From Clostridium_I sp963725425 (GTDB taxonomy: Bacteria; Bacillota; Clostridia; Clostridiales; Clostridiaceae): DNA of 64,000 nt. Positions within the stretch are counted from its first letter, which is position 1. Each line of letters opens with the position of its first letter. A program made the translations under genes and the position numbers. Shown here one piece after another: positions 54,040 through 62,457 of the stretch. Below the pieces are notes generated by a model. That model was given only the letters and a program-made list of their open reading frames with translations, was not told the DNA's origin and ran no database searches. Location of the stretch: positions 124,001 through 188,000 of the forward strand of contig CAVRYJ010000041.1 in NCBI GenBank assembly GCA_963725425.1, given 5' to 3'.

Positions 54040-55221
54040 CTATAAATCTATATCTTCATTACTAAGAGAATGCTGCTTCACTAAGAATTTTAGCATTAAA
54101 CTAGCAATAAAAGCTGACGTTCCACATATTACGGTGGATACAGAAAAACTGAAATTATTAATTACTACACTAACTAATGCTGATCCTAAAGCAGTACCAC
54201 TCCACATAAAAGAGTTATTAACTGCCATAACAGTACCTCTTGATTCTTCACTTAATTGAGTAACAATTACTTGCATTGTTGCAAATGATGCGCCGCCTGC
54301 TCCTAACCATAAAAATACGTCAATGGCAGTTAAATAAATACTATTTGCAAATAAGGGAAGAAAAATTAAAGTTATGCCCATAAAGAGTGTTGAAATAACC
54401 ACTACCTGTTTTTTATTATATTTGTCACTTAAAATACCACCAACCTGCATACCTATTAAATTTCCTATTCCAGCTATGATTAAAAATAATCCAACATATG
54501 ATACTTTTAAATTAAAACATTTGTTAAGCCAATATCCTAAAAACGTATATAACCCAAAGTTCGCAAAGGAAATAAATAAAGTAACACAGAAACTATATAT
54601 TACAGTGTTTTGATGAAAAACTTTTTTAAATTGTTCTCCATATTCTCCATCTGTGGAATTTTCCACTTTAATCTCTGGAAATATTATTAAAATACATAAA
54701 GTTGCCATGGCTGAAATTACTCCCAAAACATAAAAGCTTTCTTCCCAATTTATTAATTGTGCTAAAAAAGAGCCTATAGGAACACCCAAAATCATGCCTA
54801 ACGAAAGTGCTGACGCTATTATAGCTGTAACTCTTCCTCTTTCTTTATACTTAAAAAAATCTCCGATGTATGACCAAATATTTGGTGCAGCAAAAGCTGC
54901 TCCTACCCCTGTTAAACCTCGGGCTATAAGTATTGCGCTAAAGCTCGTTGACAATCCTGTAGCAATGGATGCAATTGAAAATATTAACATTCCTATAGAT
55001 ATCATCTTTTTTCTGCCAATACGATCCGATATTGGTCCTAATAAAGGAGAAAAAAGCACATAGCAAAGTGAATATACAGTTACTAGGTATCCGCCACTAC
55101 CAATTTTTACTTTAAGTCCATATACAATAATTGGGATAAGAGGAGATACTATAAAAGTATCACATCCAATTAGGAAAAATACTGTGAACAATAAAATTAT
55201 TATAATAATTCTTTTTTTCAT
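54040..55221 (-). CDS. MFS exporter, DHA1 type (12 segments)
   Basis: 393 aa from ATG 55221 (GGTGG about 8 nt before; an ATG 12 nt upstream has no spacing). Begins FFLIGCDTFIVSPLIPII and has motif A-like LLGPISDRIGRKKMISIGM, then ARGLTGVGAAFAAPNIWSYIGD. Related to AraJ/arabinose-efflux-like drug transporters. It faces the HxlR gene across 272 bp, a common regulator-target pair. Confidence 0.9.
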   Translation of the reverse strand: MKKRIIIIILLFTVFFLIGCDTFIVSPLIPIIVYGLKVKIGSGGYLVTVYSLCYVLFSPLLGPISDRIGRKKMISIGMLIFSIASIATGLSTSFSAILIARGLTGVGAAFAAPNIWSYIGDFFKYKERGRVTAIIASALSLGMILGVPIGSFLAQLINWEESFYVLGVISAMATLCILIIFPEIKVENSTDGEYGEQFKKVFHQNTVIYSFCVTLFISFANFGLYTFLGYWLNKCFNLKVSYVGLFLIIAGIGNLIGMQVGGILSDKYNKKQVVVISTLFMGITLIFLPLFANSIYLTAIDVFLWLGAGGASFATMQVIVTQLSEESRGTVMAVNNSFMWSGTALGSALVSVVINNFSFSVSTVICGTSAFIASLMLKFLVKQHSLSNEDIDL

Positions 55222-55493
55222 TGACCATACCACCTATGTTTTTTGATTTGTTTACTACATTAAAATTATTATATAAGTATAGTGATTTATGTTGTACTCC
55301 ATTGAGTATAATTAAAATTAAGTACTTAAGTCATAATAATGAACCTCCTTCAAAATTAAACTTGCAATTTTTCGTTTTATAATATTATAATAGTGTCAAT
55401 GGTGTCAAACGTAAAGTAAGCACTTTAAAGTTCTATAGCTACCAATAATATACCATTGTATATTTATAAGGTTTTTGAAGGGGGAAATGTTTT

Positions 55494-55814
55494 ATGGATA
55501 AAAAAGAATTGCCTGCCTGTCCTGTAGAAACGGCACTTTCGTTAATGGGTGATAAGTGGAAGATTTTAATTGTAAGGGATTTGCTTTCAGGAACTAAACG
55601 TTTTGGTGAATTAAAAAAATCTATTGGATCAATCTCTCAAAAAGTTTTGACTCAGCATCTTAGAGCTATGGAAGAAAGTGGACTAGTGAATAGAAAAGTT
55701 TATGCAGAAGTCCCTCCCAAAGTTGAATACTCTCTAACAGAAATTGGGCTTAGCTTGAAGCCTATTCATGATGCCATGTGGAAATGGGGAAAAGAATATA
55801 AGAAAAAATTTTAA
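55494..55814 (+). CDS. HxlR-family regulator with conserved N-terminal Cys
   Basis: 106 aa, AAGGGGG before ATG. PACPVETALSLMGDKWKILIVRDLLSGTKRFGELKKSIGSISQKVLTQHLRAMEESGLV is the full winged helix. Cys9 lies where thiol-sensing HxlR proteins such as HypR or YodB have theirs, so it may sense electrophiles or quinones and control the divergent exporter. Confidence 0.93.
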   Translation: MDKKELPACPVETALSLMGDKWKILIVRDLLSGTKRFGELKKSIGSISQKVLTQHLRAMEESGLVNRKVYAEVPPKVEYSLTEIGLSLKPIHDAMWKWGKEYKKKF

Positions 55815-55942
55815 TGTACAGCGACGATTCGTGCAAAAGCAGGTAATTTTGGTTCTAAGGTTTATTAATTAATAAAATAAAATTACAAATAAAATTTTAA
55901 GAGATATTTTTATATTTAAACGTTGAGGTATCAAGGAAGATA

Positions 55943-56742
55943 ATGGACAAAGATATAGAGCCTAAAGAGGGAAAAATACTATTTTATACGACTGATGATG
56001 GATATATTAATTTAGGTGTTTTATTTTATAATGAAAATGTTTGGTTAAGTCAAGGTCAAATGTCTGAGTTATTTCAAGTAACAAAACAGAATATAAGCTT
56101 ACATATAAATAATATATTTAGGGAAAATGAACTGAAAATTGATTCAGTTGTCAAGGAATACTTGACAACTGCTAAAGACGGTAAAAAATACAGGACAAAC
56201 TATTATAATCTTGATGTTATTATATCAGTAGGCTATAGAGTTAAGTCAGTCCAAGGCACTCAATTTAGGATATGGGCAACTAAAACATTAAGAGAATTTA
56301 TTATAAAAGGTTTTGTTTTAGATGATGGAGGATTAAAGAATGGATCTAATTTTGGTAAAGATTATTTTGATGAACTATTAGAAAGAATCAGAGAAATAAG
56401 AGCTTCAGAAAGAAGATTTTATCAAAAGATTACAGATATATATGCACAGTGTAGTATTGATTATGATAGAAATTCAGATGTAAGTAAAAATTTTTATGCT
56501 ACAGTTCAAAATAAATTACATTGGGCTATTACAGGTCATACAGCAGCAGAAATAATTAAAGATAGGGCAAGTGCAAATAAACCTAACATGGGTTTAAAAA
56601 CATGGTAAAATGCACCAAGAGGCAAAATATTAAAATCAGATATTATTGTTGCTAAAAATTATCTAACTCAAAAGTTCATCAGGATAGAGATTATAAATCA
56701 GACTTTGATGAAAAAGTTGAAAAGTATTTGAAAGGCAAATGA
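55943..56742 (+). pseudogene. RhuM-family protein, copy 2, truncated
   Basis: 221 aa readable: YTTDDGYINLGVLFYNENVWLSQGQMSELFQVTKQNISLHINNIF (HTH-like Bro/KilA type), then GYRVKSVQGTQFRIWATKTLREFI and TAAEIIKDRASANKPNMGLKTW. A TAA at 56606 replaces the expected Lys codon before NAPRGKILKSDIIVAKNYL. After a large deletion the last codons (DYKSDFDEKVEKYLKGK, stop 56740) survive. RhuM proteins are common island passengers of unknown role. Confidence 0.88.
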
Positions 56743-56751
56743 CAAATTTAT

Positions 56752-56772
56752 TTGTTGGCACTTTTGTTGGCA
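56752..56772. repeat. TTGTTGGCA pair, right-end arm-like sites of I4
   Basis: Copies at 56752 and 56764 (12 bp apart). The same pair ends RhuM copy 1 (53929, 53941), and single copies stand right of att D (48190) and att E (57001). Likely arm sites of an integrase different from the TGGGTTCC family. Confidence 0.5.
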
Positions 56773-56889
56773 AAATTATATTTTTTAATTTTATTTGATA
56801 TTTGTTAAAATGCTTATAAGCTACTAATATCAGTAATTACATGCATTTATATAATTTTAAATTTTCTGACTTTTTTATGAAAGAACTAT

Positions 56890-56934
56890 TTCGTAATCAG
56901 TAGGTCGAGTGTTCAAATCACTTCGGGAGCACCA
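56890..56934. repeat. att copy E: exact 45-bp tRNA-Thr 3' end
   Basis: Identical to 1243-1287. A terminator follows (56936-56980: AAAGCCTTGAAAAC with GTTTCAGGGCTTT and a T-run), then TTGTTGGCA at 57001. It marks the right end of I4 and left end of I5. The remainder to 57197 is AT-rich and empty. Confidence 0.92.
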
Positions 56935-57197
56935 GAAAAGCCTTGAAAACGCTAAGTTTCAGGGCTTTTTATATTTTTTTTAATTGGCTAGGAAGTTGAT
57001 TTGTTGGCAAATATACAATAAACAATAAACAATAATTAATGGTAGCACTATTAATTGTATTGTTTTAATAAGGCATAGGCGAAAACAGAATATATAAATA
57101 TATTAAAATTTTTTATTTGAATTTTAGGTAACTATCCATAATATATTTAGTTAGTCATAAAAAATTGTGTGAAAATTGAACAGGATGAAGTCATAAT

Positions 57198-57241
57198 ATT
57201 TATGTCAATCGGTTGACATAAATATGTAAACGATATATAAT
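57198..57241 (+). promoter_or_regulatory. Promoter and LacI-type operator of the sucrose phosphorylase gene
   Basis: ATTTATGTCAA-TCGG-TTGACATAAAT is a perfect 11-bp palindrome whose right half contains the -35 TTGACA (57213-57218). After 17 bp comes TATAAT (57236-57241). A repressor bound here would block the polymerase. The same motif recurs at 60050. The 175-nt leader to the gene shows no fold I recognise. Confidence 0.85.
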
Positions 57242-57415
57242 TATATTATGATTTTTAAATTTTATTTTATGGGAGGTTGTTTTATAAATAGTGTCAATAA
57301 TTAGCATGATCACTAAGGCTACTTAAATAGGAAATAATCATTTATGGTTATATTAATTTGTAGATAAATAAATAAATAACATACATTAAATTATGAAAGA
57401 TAGGGGAGTATTCTA

Positions 57416-58870
57416 ATGAGTATTAAAAATAAAATTATGTTAATCACTTATGCTGATAGCTTTGGAAAAAATTTAAAAGAAGCAGGCGAAATTTTAAACA
57501 AGCATTTTAGAGGAATAGTTGAAGGAGTTCATATATTACCTTTTTATCCATCATCGTCGGATCGTGGATTTGCTCCACTTACTTATAAAGAAGTAGATAA
57601 AAATTTTGGAGATTGGAATGATATAGAACAAATCGGAGAAAATTTTTATTTAATGTATGATTTTATGATAAATCATATTTCCAAGAGTTCTGAGTATTTT
57701 CAAGATTTCAAGCAGAACAAAGATGAATCACCCTATGCAGACCTATTTATTAGGTACAAAAATTTTTGGCCAGGTGGTGAGCCAAGTGAAAAAGACATAG
57801 ATTTGATATACAAACGAAAACCAAAAGCCCCATGTATTGATGTTGATTTTTCAGATGGTACAAGTGAAAAAGTGTGGTGTACATTTAATGAAGAACAGAT
57901 AGATTTAAATATATATTCAGATGTAACAAAAAAATTAATTAAAGATTTTCTAGTTTATCTTTGCAAAAGGAAAGTATCTATTGTAAGGCTAGATGCTTTT
58001 GCATATGCAACAAAACGCCCTGGGACAAATTGTTTTTTTATTGAAAAAGATGTTTGGGAACTTCTTGATTTTGTTAGATCAATACTTAATCCATATGGAG
58101 TTGAATTATTACCGGAAATACATGAACATTATTCAATGCAAATGAAATTAGCAGAAAAGGGATATTGGGTATATGATTTTGCATTGCCAATGATATTGCT
58201 GTATACATTATATAGTGGATCTAATAAACGAATTAATAATTGGCTTAAAATATGCCCAAGAAAACAGTTTACGACTCTTGATACTCATGATGGAATTGGT
58301 GTGGTTGATGTTGCTGACCTATTAACTGAAGATGAAATTTATGAAACGAAAAGCAATTTGTTTTCAAAGGGTGCAAACGTAAAGAAGATATACAACACAA
58401 TGGCGTATAATAATCTTGATGTTTACCAAGTTAATTGTACTTATTATTCTGCTTTAGCAAATAACGATAGATCTTATCTATTAGCTAGAGCTATTCAGTT
58501 TTTCACTCCGGGTATTCCACAAGTATATTATGTTGGATTATTAGCTGGTGAAAATGATATTAAATTACTTGAAAAAACCAAGATCGGTAGAAATATTAAT
58601 AGACATTATTATTCGAAAGAAGAAATTGAGATTAATTTACAAAGACCTGTGCTTAAGCGGTTGTTTAATTTAATGAAATTTAGAAATTCATATGAAGCTT
58701 TTGATGGTGATTTGTTTGTAAATGAAGATTGCGCTATAAATAACATTGAACTTACATGGAAAAAAGATGAGTTTAACACAACATTGAGTGCGAATCTAAA
58801 GACTCATGAATATAAAATTACTTACTATGATATAAATATAGGGAGATTTGAAGAATTAAAAGAGATTTAG
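57416..58870 (+). CDS. Sucrose phosphorylase (GH13_18)
   Basis: 484 aa, cytoplasmic. Phosphorolyses sucrose to glucose-1-phosphate and fructose, saving ATP. Nucleophile Asp193 (VRLDAFAYA), acid/base Glu234 (LLPEIHEHY) and transition-state Asp292 (TLDTHDGIG) align with the known catalytic triad, as do the opening ITYADSFGKNL, VHILPFYPSSSDRGFAPL and the IPQVYYVGLLAGENDI...NINRHYYS end. The related sucrose-6F-phosphate phosphorylases cannot be excluded, but the neighbouring carrier is not a PTS, favouring free sucrose. First gene of the locus. Confidence 0.93.
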   Translation: MSIKNKIMLITYADSFGKNLKEAGEILNKHFRGIVEGVHILPFYPSSSDRGFAPLTYKEVDKNFGDWNDIEQIGENFYLMYDFMINHISKSSEYFQDFKQNKDESPYADLFIRYKNFWPGGEPSEKDIDLIYKRKPKAPCIDVDFSDGTSEKVWCTFNEEQIDLNIYSDVTKKLIKDFLVYLCKRKVSIVRLDAFAYATKRPGTNCFFIEKDVWELLDFVRSILNPYGVELLPEIHEHYSMQMKLAEKGYWVYDFALPMILLYTLYSGSNKRINNWLKICPRKQFTTLDTHDGIGVVDVADLLTEDEIYETKSNLFSKGANVKKIYNTMAYNNLDVYQVNCTYYSALANNDRSYLLARAIQFFTPGIPQVYYVGLLAGENDIKLLEKTKIGRNINRHYYSKEEIEINLQRPVLKRLFNLMKFRNSYEAFDGDLFVNEDCAINNIELTWKKDEFNTTLSANLKTHEYKITYYDINIGRFEELKEI

Positions 58871-58932
58871 TAGTTACTGGAGCACATCATTGAGCTTTTG
58901 TTTCAAATGTACTAAAAAATTGTACAATTGCT

Positions 58933-58968
58933 TTCACATGTTTTATAGTATACTATAAAACATGTGAA
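58933..58968. promoter_or_regulatory. 36-bp perfect palindrome before the LacI gene
   Basis: TTCACATGTTTTATAGTA joins its exact complement with no loop. TTGCTT at 58928, 17 bp, TACTAT at 58951 could be the lacI promoter inside it. No T-run, so an operator is likelier than a terminator; its sequence differs from the TTGACATA operators. Confidence 0.65.
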
Positions 58969-58990
58969 TAATTCAAGGGAGGGAAAGCAA

Positions 58991-59974
58991 TTGAAACCCA
59001 AAATAAAAGATGTAGCAAAATTAGCAGGTGTGTCTTCTACTACGGTCTCTCGTATTTTAAATAATCGTGGTTATATTAGCGCAAAAACAAGAGAAAACGT
59101 TTATAAAGTAATGGAGGAACTAAATTATCATCGAAATGATTTAGCAAGGTCACTTTTTTATAATCGAACATATATAATTGGATTGATTCTTCCAACTACA
59201 AGCAATCCATTTTTTGGGCAATTAACTTTTCATATAGAAAATATTTGTATGGCGTTAGGTTATAAGGTTATGCTATGCAATAGTTTGAATCATATTGATA
59301 AAGAAAAACAGTATTTAGATATGTTACTAAGGAATCAAGTTGACGGAATAATTGTGGGAACACATAATCAAGGAATATTAGATTATGCAAATGCTAATCT
59401 TCACGTTGTTGCAATAGATCGTTATTTATCAGATAAAATTCCTATTGTTTCAAGTGATAATTATGAAGGTGGTAAAATGGCAACCCAATTATTATTGAAT
59501 AAAGGTTGTAAAAAAATAATACATATTAGTGGTCCAATTGAATTAAAAACACCAGCAAATATGAGAAAGAATGCATATGAAGATGTACTTTTGGCAGTAG
59601 ATAGAATACCTATTACTTATGAAATATCAGCTAGCTTTGAAAAAGACGCGCATATTGCAATTGTAAATAAACTATTCAATGAAAATAAAGATGTTGATGG
59701 CATTTTTGCAAGTGATGATTTAATTGCTTGTGCAGTAATTAATGAAGCTCGAAAAAGGAATATAAATATCCCAAATGATTTAAAATTAATTGGATACGAT
59801 GGGACAGAAACTATTAGGGCGTGCATGCCACAGCTAACAACTATACAGCAACCAATAGAAGAAGTTGCTAAGGTGGCAGTAAACATTCTAGTAAAACAAA
59901 TTGATGGTACCTATAATGATACAGATTTACAGACAATTATACCTGTGAAACTTATTGAAGGAACTACTACATAA
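58991..59974 (+). CDS. LacI-family repressor of the sucrose locus
   Basis: 327 aa from TTG 58991 (GGGAGGG 8 nt upstream; the frame extends to 58964 without a site). HTH KIKDVAKLAGVSSTTVSRILNNRGYISAKTRENV, then the sugar-binding domain (IGLILPTTSNPFFGQL, DGIFASDDLIACAVI, LIGYDGTETIRACMPQLTTI). Its operators are presumably the CCGG/TCGG-centred palindromes at 57198 and 60050, one before each transcription unit it separates. Confidence 0.92.
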   Translation: MKPKIKDVAKLAGVSSTTVSRILNNRGYISAKTRENVYKVMEELNYHRNDLARSLFYNRTYIIGLILPTTSNPFFGQLTFHIENICMALGYKVMLCNSLNHIDKEKQYLDMLLRNQVDGIIVGTHNQGILDYANANLHVVAIDRYLSDKIPIVSSDNYEGGKMATQLLLNKGCKKIIHISGPIELKTPANMRKNAYEDVLLAVDRIPITYEISASFEKDAHIAIVNKLFNENKDVDGIFASDDLIACAVINEARKRNINIPNDLKLIGYDGTETIRACMPQLTTIQQPIEEVAKVAVNILVKQIDGTYNDTDLQTIIPVKLIEGTTT

Positions 59975-59985
59975 TTTAAATATAA

Positions 59986-60023
59986 AAGATGATGTGAATG
60001 TTTGTGACATCATCCTTTTTATT
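59986..60023 (+). terminator. Terminator after the LacI gene
   Basis: GATGATGT and ACATCATC (8-bp stem) followed by a T5 and T-rich tail. Confidence 0.75.
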
Positions 60024-60031
60024 TATTAAAA

Positions 60032-60086
60032 AATATGAAAACGTTATATGAAACCGGTTGACATATGGTACCGGTTGATATACAAT
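60032..60086 (+). promoter_or_regulatory. Promoter with two LacI operators before the carrier gene
   Basis: TTGACA (60058-60063), 17 bp, TACAAT (60081-60086). ACCGGTTGACATA and ACCGGTTGATATA stand 17 bp apart, covering -35 and spacer. TGAAAACGTTATA (about 60035) is cre-like, suggesting CcpA repression too. Confidence 0.8.
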
Positions 60087-60147
60087 AAATATATTCAAGT
60101 AAACGTTTGTAGAAAGCTATTTTTTATGATGAAGGGGGAATTATAAA

Positions 60148-61515
60148 ATGTCAAATTCAAATTCAAATTCAAATGTCATATTGTCATTAAAGGAAAAACT
60201 TAGTTATGGTGCAAGTGATGCTGGATACAATTTAGTTTTTACTGTTATTTCTAGTTTCTTAATGTTTTATTATACAGACGTTGCTGGGGTCAATATAGTA
60301 GCGGTAGGAACACTTTTCTTGGTAGTTCGTGTACTGGATGGAGTTGTAAGCCCGATTATTGGTGCAATGATTGATAAAACAAATACTAGATGGGGAAAAA
60401 TTAGACCTTGGTTTTTATGGTTTACCTGGCCATTTGCTATTATTGGAGTTATGACTTTTTCTGTACCAAGTATTGGTGCTAATGGACAAATAGTTTATAT
60501 GTATGTAACTTATATATTAATGAATATTTTTGCATCAGCAGTAGGAGTGCCAATAACAGCATTATTGCCTAGTTTGACAACTAATCCACAGGAAAGAATT
60601 AAAGCAAATACTTTTAGATGTGTATGTGGTCAAGTAAGTGTTCTTGTTGCAAGTATGGCAACATTACCATTAGTGTCAATTTTAGGACATGGTAATCAGA
60701 AAACTGGTTTCTTTTTAACATTACTTTTATATGGCGTAGTCGCAGTGTGTTTGCAACTTACAGCTTTTAAAAACACAAAAGAAAGGGTTATTGTAGAAAA
60801 ACAAAAGGAAGCATCTTTATTTATTAGCATTAAGGCACTTGTTCGTAATGTGCCATGGTGGATACTTGCTATTTTAAACTTTGTGATTTTCACTGGAATT
60901 GTTGTTAAATTACAGGCAACTGTATACTTTTTCAAATACAACATTGGTAATGAAAATATAGCTTCCATAGCTAATGGTTTAAATGCTTTAGCTATGATTT
61001 TAGCTATGGCGCTTGTTCCAATCGTTGCTAAAAAGTTAAAAAATAAAAATATAGTTATTTTAGGGTTACTTATTAGTGTTGTTGGTCAATTAATATTATT
61101 TGTAGCAACAACAAATCATTCCATAGTAATAACACTTATGGGGGCAGCTATTGCATCTTTTGGACTAGGTGGAGCACAGAGTATAGTATTTGTAATGTTT
61201 GCTGATACAGTTGATTACGGTGAGTGGAAATTTAGAGTACGCGCTCAAGGACTAGTTACATCTGCTGGAACAGTTGGAACACAGTGTGGTGCTGGTATTG
61301 CTGGTGTGTTAATGTCATTTATATTATCAACATCAGGTTTTATCCCAAATGTGGTTGAAAAAGCTTCAGCACTAAACGCAATTTCATTTTGCTATGTGTG
61401 GCTACCAGTTATAACTTTAATTATATGTATTGTATTAATATGTTTTTATCGTTTAGATTCTTGTAGAGAAGAAATGCTTTCAGAGCTTGCAAAGAGACAT
61501 AATGAGTCAGTTTAA
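60148..61515 (+). CDS. GPH-family sugar symporter of the sucrose locus
   Basis: 455 aa, about 12 membrane segments, GGGGGAA before ATG. Conserved starts (SLKEKLSYGASDAGYNLVFTVISSFLMFYYTDVAG), IGAMIDKTNTRWGKIRPWFLW loop and ADTVDYGEWKFRVRAQGLVTS. Imports an unphosphorylated sugar with a cation; sucrose or a sucrose ester by context. The N-terminus is SNSNSNSN, coded by four TCAAAT hexamers (60151-60174) that can expand or contract without changing frame. Confidence 0.92.
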   Translation: MSNSNSNSNVILSLKEKLSYGASDAGYNLVFTVISSFLMFYYTDVAGVNIVAVGTLFLVVRVLDGVVSPIIGAMIDKTNTRWGKIRPWFLWFTWPFAIIGVMTFSVPSIGANGQIVYMYVTYILMNIFASAVGVPITALLPSLTTNPQERIKANTFRCVCGQVSVLVASMATLPLVSILGHGNQKTGFFLTLLLYGVVAVCLQLTAFKNTKERVIVEKQKEASLFISIKALVRNVPWWILAILNFVIFTGIVVKLQATVYFFKYNIGNENIASIANGLNALAMILAMALVPIVAKKLKNKNIVILGLLISVVGQLILFVATTNHSIVITLMGAAIASFGLGGAQSIVFVMFADTVDYGEWKFRVRAQGLVTSAGTVGTQCGAGIAGVLMSFILSTSGFIPNVVEKASALNAISFCYVWLPVITLIICIVLICFYRLDSCREEMLSELAKRHNESV

Positions 61516-61546
61516 ATTATAAAAAAATAACGAAGGGGATTTTCAA

Positions 61547-62320
61547 ATGATTAACTATGTAAATTTTAAATGTGGAGATAATTGGTTAAGAGGAACAGTT
61601 CATATTCCAAAAAGTAAAGGCAAAAGCAAATTTCCAACTGTAATTATGTTCCATGGATTTGGTGCTAATAGAATTGAATACTTTTCCTCATTTGTTAACA
61701 TGTCAAGACTATTAGAAAAGAATAATATTGCTAGTGTACGCTTCGATTTGTCAGGTCATGGTGAGAGTGACGGTGACTTCTTTGATGTTACTATATCAAA
61801 TGAGGTTAATGAGGGAAAACAAATAATTGATTTTGTAAAAACTCTAGAGTTTGTTGATCTCAATAATATTAATCTAATGGGCATGAGTCTTGGTAGTGTT
61901 GTTGCGAGTATTGTAGCTGCAGAAAAAAATGAAGATGTACAATCTTTATGTATGTGGTCACCAGCAGCTGTTGTTGTAGATGAAATTAAAATAAATAAAA
62001 CATTACAAGGAAAACCATACGCCAAAGAGATTGCAGAAAAAGGATATTTTGATTTCAACACTTTAAAAGTTAGTCAAAAGTTAATAGACGATGCTATAAA
62101 TTTAGATGTTTACGGTAGGGCTAAAAACTTTGATAAAGATGTTCTAATAATTCATGGAGACAAAGATTGGATTGCACCAGTTAAATATGCGGAAACTTAT
62201 ATTGAACATTATGGTACAAAAGCTAAGCTTGAAATAATAAGTGGAGCAGATCATTCTTGGGGTGTTGTAGATCAAAGAGAACAACTATTTAATAAAACAT
62301 TAAACTTTTTCTTGAAATAA
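61547..62320 (+). CDS. Alpha/beta hydrolase, cinnamoyl-esterase-like
   Basis: 257 aa, GAAGGGG before ATG. Oxyanion FHGFGANR, nucleophile Ser114 in GMSLGS, Asp in IHGDKDWIAP and His in GADHSWG form a complete triad. The SVRFDLSGHGESDGDF block is typical of bacterial feruloyl/cinnamoyl esterases. No signal peptide, so it would act on a substrate imported by the carrier 31 bp upstream. Confidence 0.88.
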   Translation: MINYVNFKCGDNWLRGTVHIPKSKGKSKFPTVIMFHGFGANRIEYFSSFVNMSRLLEKNNIASVRFDLSGHGESDGDFFDVTISNEVNEGKQIIDFVKTLEFVDLNNINLMGMSLGSVVASIVAAEKNEDVQSLCMWSPAAVVVDEIKINKTLQGKPYAKEIAEKGYFDFNTLKVSQKLIDDAINLDVYGRAKNFDKDVLIIHGDKDWIAPVKYAETYIEHYGTKAKLEIISGADHSWGVVDQREQLFNKTLNFFLK

Positions 62321-62337
62321 CAGTAAAAGAATATATT

Positions 62338-62384
62338 AATAAGTTGTTGGCTGTAAAATCAATACTACTAACCAGCAACTTATT
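62338..62384 (+). terminator. Hairpin between esterase and fructokinase genes
   Basis: AATAAGTTGTTGG pairs with CCAGCAACTTATT (one G-T), 21-nt loop, weak T tail. May attenuate or stabilise the operon transcript rather than end it. Confidence 0.6.
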
Positions 62385-62421
62385 AATTTGCATAAGAATT
62401 AAATATAGGGAGGTGAATGCT

Positions 62422-62457
62422 ATGGTTTTACTAAATCATAGCAATTTGTATGAATAA
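62422..62457 (+). CDS. 11-codon leader ORF overlapping the fructokinase start
   Basis: GGGAGGTGA then ATG 62422 codes MVLLNHSNLYE and stops at 62455-62457, overlapping the ATG of the next gene at 62450. The fructokinase gene has no close ribosome site of its own. GCTATG and CATAGC around it can pair. Translational coupling is the likely reason. Confidence 0.5.
   Translation: MVLLNHSNLYE

Larger units (their letters stand above)
48122..56934. mobile_element. Island I4: regulators and exporters
   Basis: Flanked by two identical 45-bp cores (48077 and 56890). TTGTTGGCA words occur just inside both ends (48190; 56752 and 56764), as expected for attL and attR of one integrase. No integrase is left inside. 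Confidence 0.65.

Noticed and set aside
54374..55063. Plus-strand frames of 79 and 89 codons inside the DHA1 exporter gene
   Set aside because: Antisense shadows of a hydrophobic gene with no start signals.
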